From a gamma proteobacterium HTCC2207 (GTDB taxonomy: Bacteria > Pseudomonadota > Gammaproteobacteria > Pseudomonadales > Porticoccaceae), in assembly GCA_905182265.1 (NCBI GenBank), contig CAJJAO010000019.1:83759-147758 (forward strand): a stretch of 64,000 nt of DNA. Reading direction: 5' to 3'. Shown piece by piece: positions 62,301 to 64,000 of the stretch (position 1 is the stretch's first letter; each line of letters opens with the position of its first letter). A model generated the notes under the pieces. The model was not told the DNA's origin and made no database searches. It was given only the letters and a program-made list of their open reading frames with translations. Position numbers and translations under genes: made by a program.

Positions 62301-62687
62301 CTCTTTAATTTCTTCTGGTACGATCACACCGCCGCCACCGCCAAAGATTTTAATATGTTCCGCGCCCGCTTCTTTAAGTAGATCAACCGCGTACTTAAAG
62401 TACTCCACATGGCCACCCTGATAGGAACTGATGGCAATACCCTGCGCGTCCTCTTGCAAGGCAGTTTGTACCACCTCGGCCACAGATCGATTGTGTGCAA
62501 GATGAATCACCTCAACACCCGCACCCTGAAGTATGCGGCGCATAATATTGATCGCGGCATCATGGCCATCAAACAGACTGGCTGCGGTAACAAATCGTAA
62601 GGGAATACCTTTTTTCTCGACTGTACTCGAACTTACTGCACTTTGAGTGTCATTGACACTGGCTGGCTGGTTGGCGGACGTACTCAT
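59385..62687 (-). CDS. icmF: fused isobutyryl-CoA mutase IcmF
   Basis: Coenzyme B12-dependent acyl-CoA mutase fused to its own G-protein chaperone, which interconverts isobutyryl- and butyryl-CoA and related branched acyl-CoAs. 1100 residues from the ATG with GGAGAG 6 nt upstream. The N-terminal B12-binding domain has the base-off His in [17 protein letters not shown]; the MeaI-like G domain has [16 protein letters not shown] (Walker A) and [11 protein letters not shown]; the large TIM-barrel mutase domain begins near [31 protein letters not shown]. The domain order matches IcmF; the substrate rests on family knowledge. Confidence 0.93.
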   Translation of the reverse strand: MSTSANQPASVNDTQSAVSSSTVEKKGIPLRFVTAASLFDGHDAAINIMRRILQGAGVEVIHLAHNRSVAEVVQTALQEDAQGIAISSYQGGHVEYFKYAVDLLKEAGAEHIKIFGGGGGVIVPEEIKELEAYGVERIYSPYDGQNLGLVGMIDDMIERCSLGSYNDISVSAEVLSGEQGRNNLSRLITAIERDELSQDQQNSLREQAQFLSATVPVLGITGTGGAGKSSLTDELIRRFRQDSADELKIAVLAIDPTRRKTGGALLGDRIRMNSIYHPSIYMRSIGTRGATGEVPAALKDIVCAMRLGGFDLVVVETPGIGQGDAGIVPYVDIPIYVMTPEFGAQSQLEKIDMLDYAELAIINKFDRKGSDDAYRDVCKQVQRNREAWTQAPDEMPVFGTIASRFNDDGVTAAYQELVKLLQARGLRSFEQHLAKVDCRTPSEKTVVVPADRQRYLAEIAAGVRNYHRQVAVQANLARQQQQLAATKSMLLESGSDAPGTIDSLIAERKQAMDSKASKLLENWPAVVEAYSGDEKVDVLPNGKQIVTKLNTISLSGNKISRVSLPRFEDHGELLKWLMRENLPGEFPYTAGVFPFKREGEDPARMFAGEGDAFKTNRRFKALSEHSEAKRLSTAFDSVTLYGFDPHERPDIYGKVGNAGVSICTLDDMKALYDGFDLCNPSTSVSMTINGPAPTILAMFLNTAIDQQVDQFVAEHSRQPKDDEYQTLRSNTLQRVRGTVQADILKEDQGQNTCIFSTEFSLRMMGDMQQFFIDEQIRNFYSVSISGYHIAEAGANPISQLAFTLSNGFTFVEAYLARGMNIDDFAPNLSFFFSNGMDPEYTVMGRVARRIWATSMRDLYKANPRSQKLKYHIQTSGRSLHAQEMNFNDIRTTLQALIAIYDNCNSLHTNAYDEAITTPTEESVRRALAIQLIINQEWGLAKNENPSQGAFIIDELTDLVEEAVLQEFEKISDRGGVLGAMETGYQRGKIQEESLFYEHKKHDGSFPIVGVNTFLNEAEEEPMEIELARSTDAEKQSQIKRLKTFQKEHGADSAEVLKRLQDTVSEGGNGFEVLMEAVRCCSLGEITNALFDVGGQYRRSM

Positions 62688-62869
62688 GTTCTCTCCATTG
62701 ATCAGGGGCAAGTTGCCTGACATTAACGTTTCATCAAATGACGTTTATTTACATACTGTAGACCAGCAGTTTAATTATCTTGCTTGTTGCATGCAAGTAT
62801 CTTTATCGGCACAACAAATCGGAGAGGGAATTAAGGCTTATTAGAAATCAGATTAAGGGTTACGGTCGG

Positions 62870-64000
62870 TTAAACGAGTATTTCGTCGCCATAATCAAAA
62901 TAATCGGCAATTGCCAAGCCAGCGGCCACACTGGTAAAGGGGTCATGTTCAACAACCTTGCCGGCAAATTGATTATCGAGAATATCTTTTACCGCAGGAA
63001 TTAGCGATGAGCCGCCGGTGCGCAACACTAGGTCAATATCGCTGGCCTGAAGGTTGGCTTTATTGAGTATCAGCGTGATGGCCTGCTCTAGCTGAAAGAG
63101 TAAATCGGAGATCATGACCTCAAACTCCCAGCGTTCGAGCGTCACTTCAATGTCAATTTCAGGGATATCCAGTACGGCGGAGTCATGCACTGACAGCTCG
63201 GCTTTAAAGGCCTTAATCGCCTCAAATACCTGATAGCTATAATTCTGTTTAATAAGGTCATAGAGGCGTTTGAACTTGGTCGCTGCCTCATCGGGCTCGA
63301 CCATACGCTGCATCACTGGTGCCGTGTATTTGTTCTGATTGAGCATGTAGCTAATTGGCCAATTGATGAGCAGGTCTTCAAATTCACCAAAGGGAAACAG
63401 GGTGTCTACGTTTGAGCCATCAACGACTCGACGCCATCGCTCGCCCTTCCCCAGCAACGGAAAGACCAGCTCACGAAAAATGGTCTGATCAATTTTATCG
63501 CCCCCGAGTGCAATACCATGGGTCGCCTCGACTTTAAATAAATCTCCCCTGCGGCTGAGAATACTGAAATCCAAGGTGCCACCACCAAAATCCACGGTTA
63601 ATACCCGCTGATCGGCATTTTCAGGATGGTTATACAGGTAGCTTATGGCTGCAGCGGTTGGCTCAGGGCAAAACGACTGCTGGGTTATCCCCGCATGTCG
63701 ATAGGATTCACTGAGACGCTCCAAGGCAACATTATTACGCCCCTGTTCAATACCTTCGAAATTAACTGGGTGACCCAGACAGGCATGGGTGGTGTCTTTT
63801 AGGTTCTGTTGCAATGCCTTGCGAATGCCCACTAAGATTGGGGTAACCAGGGCAACAAGACGAAACGCCCGATCGAAAATTAATGTGCGCCCGCTGTCAG
63901 AACTGCCCAGCAAACGCTTGGTGCCTCTAAATAAACGCCCGGGCAGGCTGGCGTCATTAAACGCCTGACCATAGACTTTACTGGTTTCGCCCTCACCCGC
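62870..64000 (-). CDS. Hsp70 family protein, YegD-like (5' end outside window)
   Basis: Actin-fold ATPase related to DnaK; the frame continues open past the right edge, so the N-terminal phosphate-1 loop is not seen. Visible: EPTAAAISYLYNHPENADQRVLTVDFGGGTLDFSIL (phosphate-2 region), LALGGDKIDQTIF-like segment (ATHGIALGGDKIDQ) and the adenosine site LRTGGSSLIPAVKDIL. The C-terminus ends after the ATPase core (FDYGDEILV), so there is no DnaK-type substrate domain, as in YegD. 376 residues visible. Confidence 0.88.
   Translation of the reverse strand, partial: AGEGETSKVYGQAFNDASLPGRLFRGTKRLLGSSDSGRTLIFDRAFRLVALVTPILVGIRKALQQNLKDTTHACLGHPVNFEGIEQGRNNVALERLSESYRHAGITQQSFCPEPTAAAISYLYNHPENADQRVLTVDFGGGTLDFSILSRRGDLFKVEATHGIALGGDKIDQTIFRELVFPLLGKGERWRRVVDGSNVDTLFPFGEFEDLLINWPISYMLNQNKYTAPVMQRMVEPDEAATKFKRLYDLIKQNYSYQVFEAIKAFKAELSVHDSAVLDIPEIDIEVTLERWEFEVMISDLLFQLEQAITLILNKANLQASDIDLVLRTGGSSLIPAVKDILDNQFAGKVVEHDPFTSVAAGLAIADYFDYGDEILV

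Overview
The window reads as a chromosomal segment of a gammaproteobacterium. Gene order repeatedly matches Pseudomonas: rplM-rpsI-petAB; dksA-gluQ-cbrX-cbrA-cbrB-pcnB-folK-panB; fur/bamE with rnfH-ratA-smpB; and hemA/prfA/prmC facing TPR-lolB-ispE-tRNA-prs-rplY-pth-ychF. Base composition looks near 50 percent G+C by eye, and sodium-coupled AGCS and NSS transporters are present. A marine Cellvibrionales/Porticoccaceae-like bacterium is plausible, but this placement is inference. I see no prophage, insertion sequence, integron or CRISPR array.

Layout. 1-3.7 kb (minus): cytochrome bc1 genes (petB cut by the left edge, petA), S9/L13 and zapE. 3.8-15.3 kb: zapG-like, comF, cysE copy 1, the EF-P modification pair epmA/efp, a FimX-like degenerate c-di-GMP protein, serB and a divergent AhpA-like protein, dgkA, cysE copy 2 and an M15 peptidase. 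15.5-17.5 kb: htpX, a small Rieske protein and sfsA. 17.8-28.1 kb: the dksA-gluQ-cbrXAB-pcnB-folK-dNK-panB-gpx run. 28.2-38.7 kb: DUF2235 hydrolase, AGCS and NSS symporters, fur, bamE, rnfH, ratA, smpB, an AsmA-like protein, cysZ, rhlB and a DoxX protein. 38.9-51.5 kb: a MATE exporter and the hemA-ychF housekeeping region, then an EamA exporter. 51.9-64 kb: tRNA-Met, a 30-residue Lys-rich protein, and a nearly all-minus accessory metabolic block (SDR, FAD monooxygenase, CaiB/BaiF CoA-transferase, MocA-like, XdhC, sugar MFS, TetR, fused acyl-CoA mutase IcmF), ending in an Hsp70-like gene cut by the right edge.

Two things stand out. First, the CbrB regulator has kept its receiver and Fis-type helix-turn-helix, but its AAA+ domain has lost the GAFTGA loop, the Walker B acids and the Walker A lysine, so it should not work as a sigma-54 activator. 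The gap after it, where Pseudomonas encodes the CrcZ RNA, holds a TTGACA promoter candidate, a run of seven ARN triplets, hairpins and a terminator. This could be a CrcZ-type Hfq-titrating RNA under different control.

Second, at least a dozen short diverged tandem-repeat arrays (units 11-30 nt, 2-10 copies, each with its own sequence) sit at gene ends. Several units copy the neighbouring gene's last codons with its stop codon (efp, serB, smpB, DUF2235, FAD monooxygenase). Others copy a start-codon region (sfsA, cysE2), and two lie in frame inside genes (comF and the TPR lipoprotein). This looks like a genome-wide habit of local tandem duplication at gene boundaries and is not one of the usual named repeat classes.
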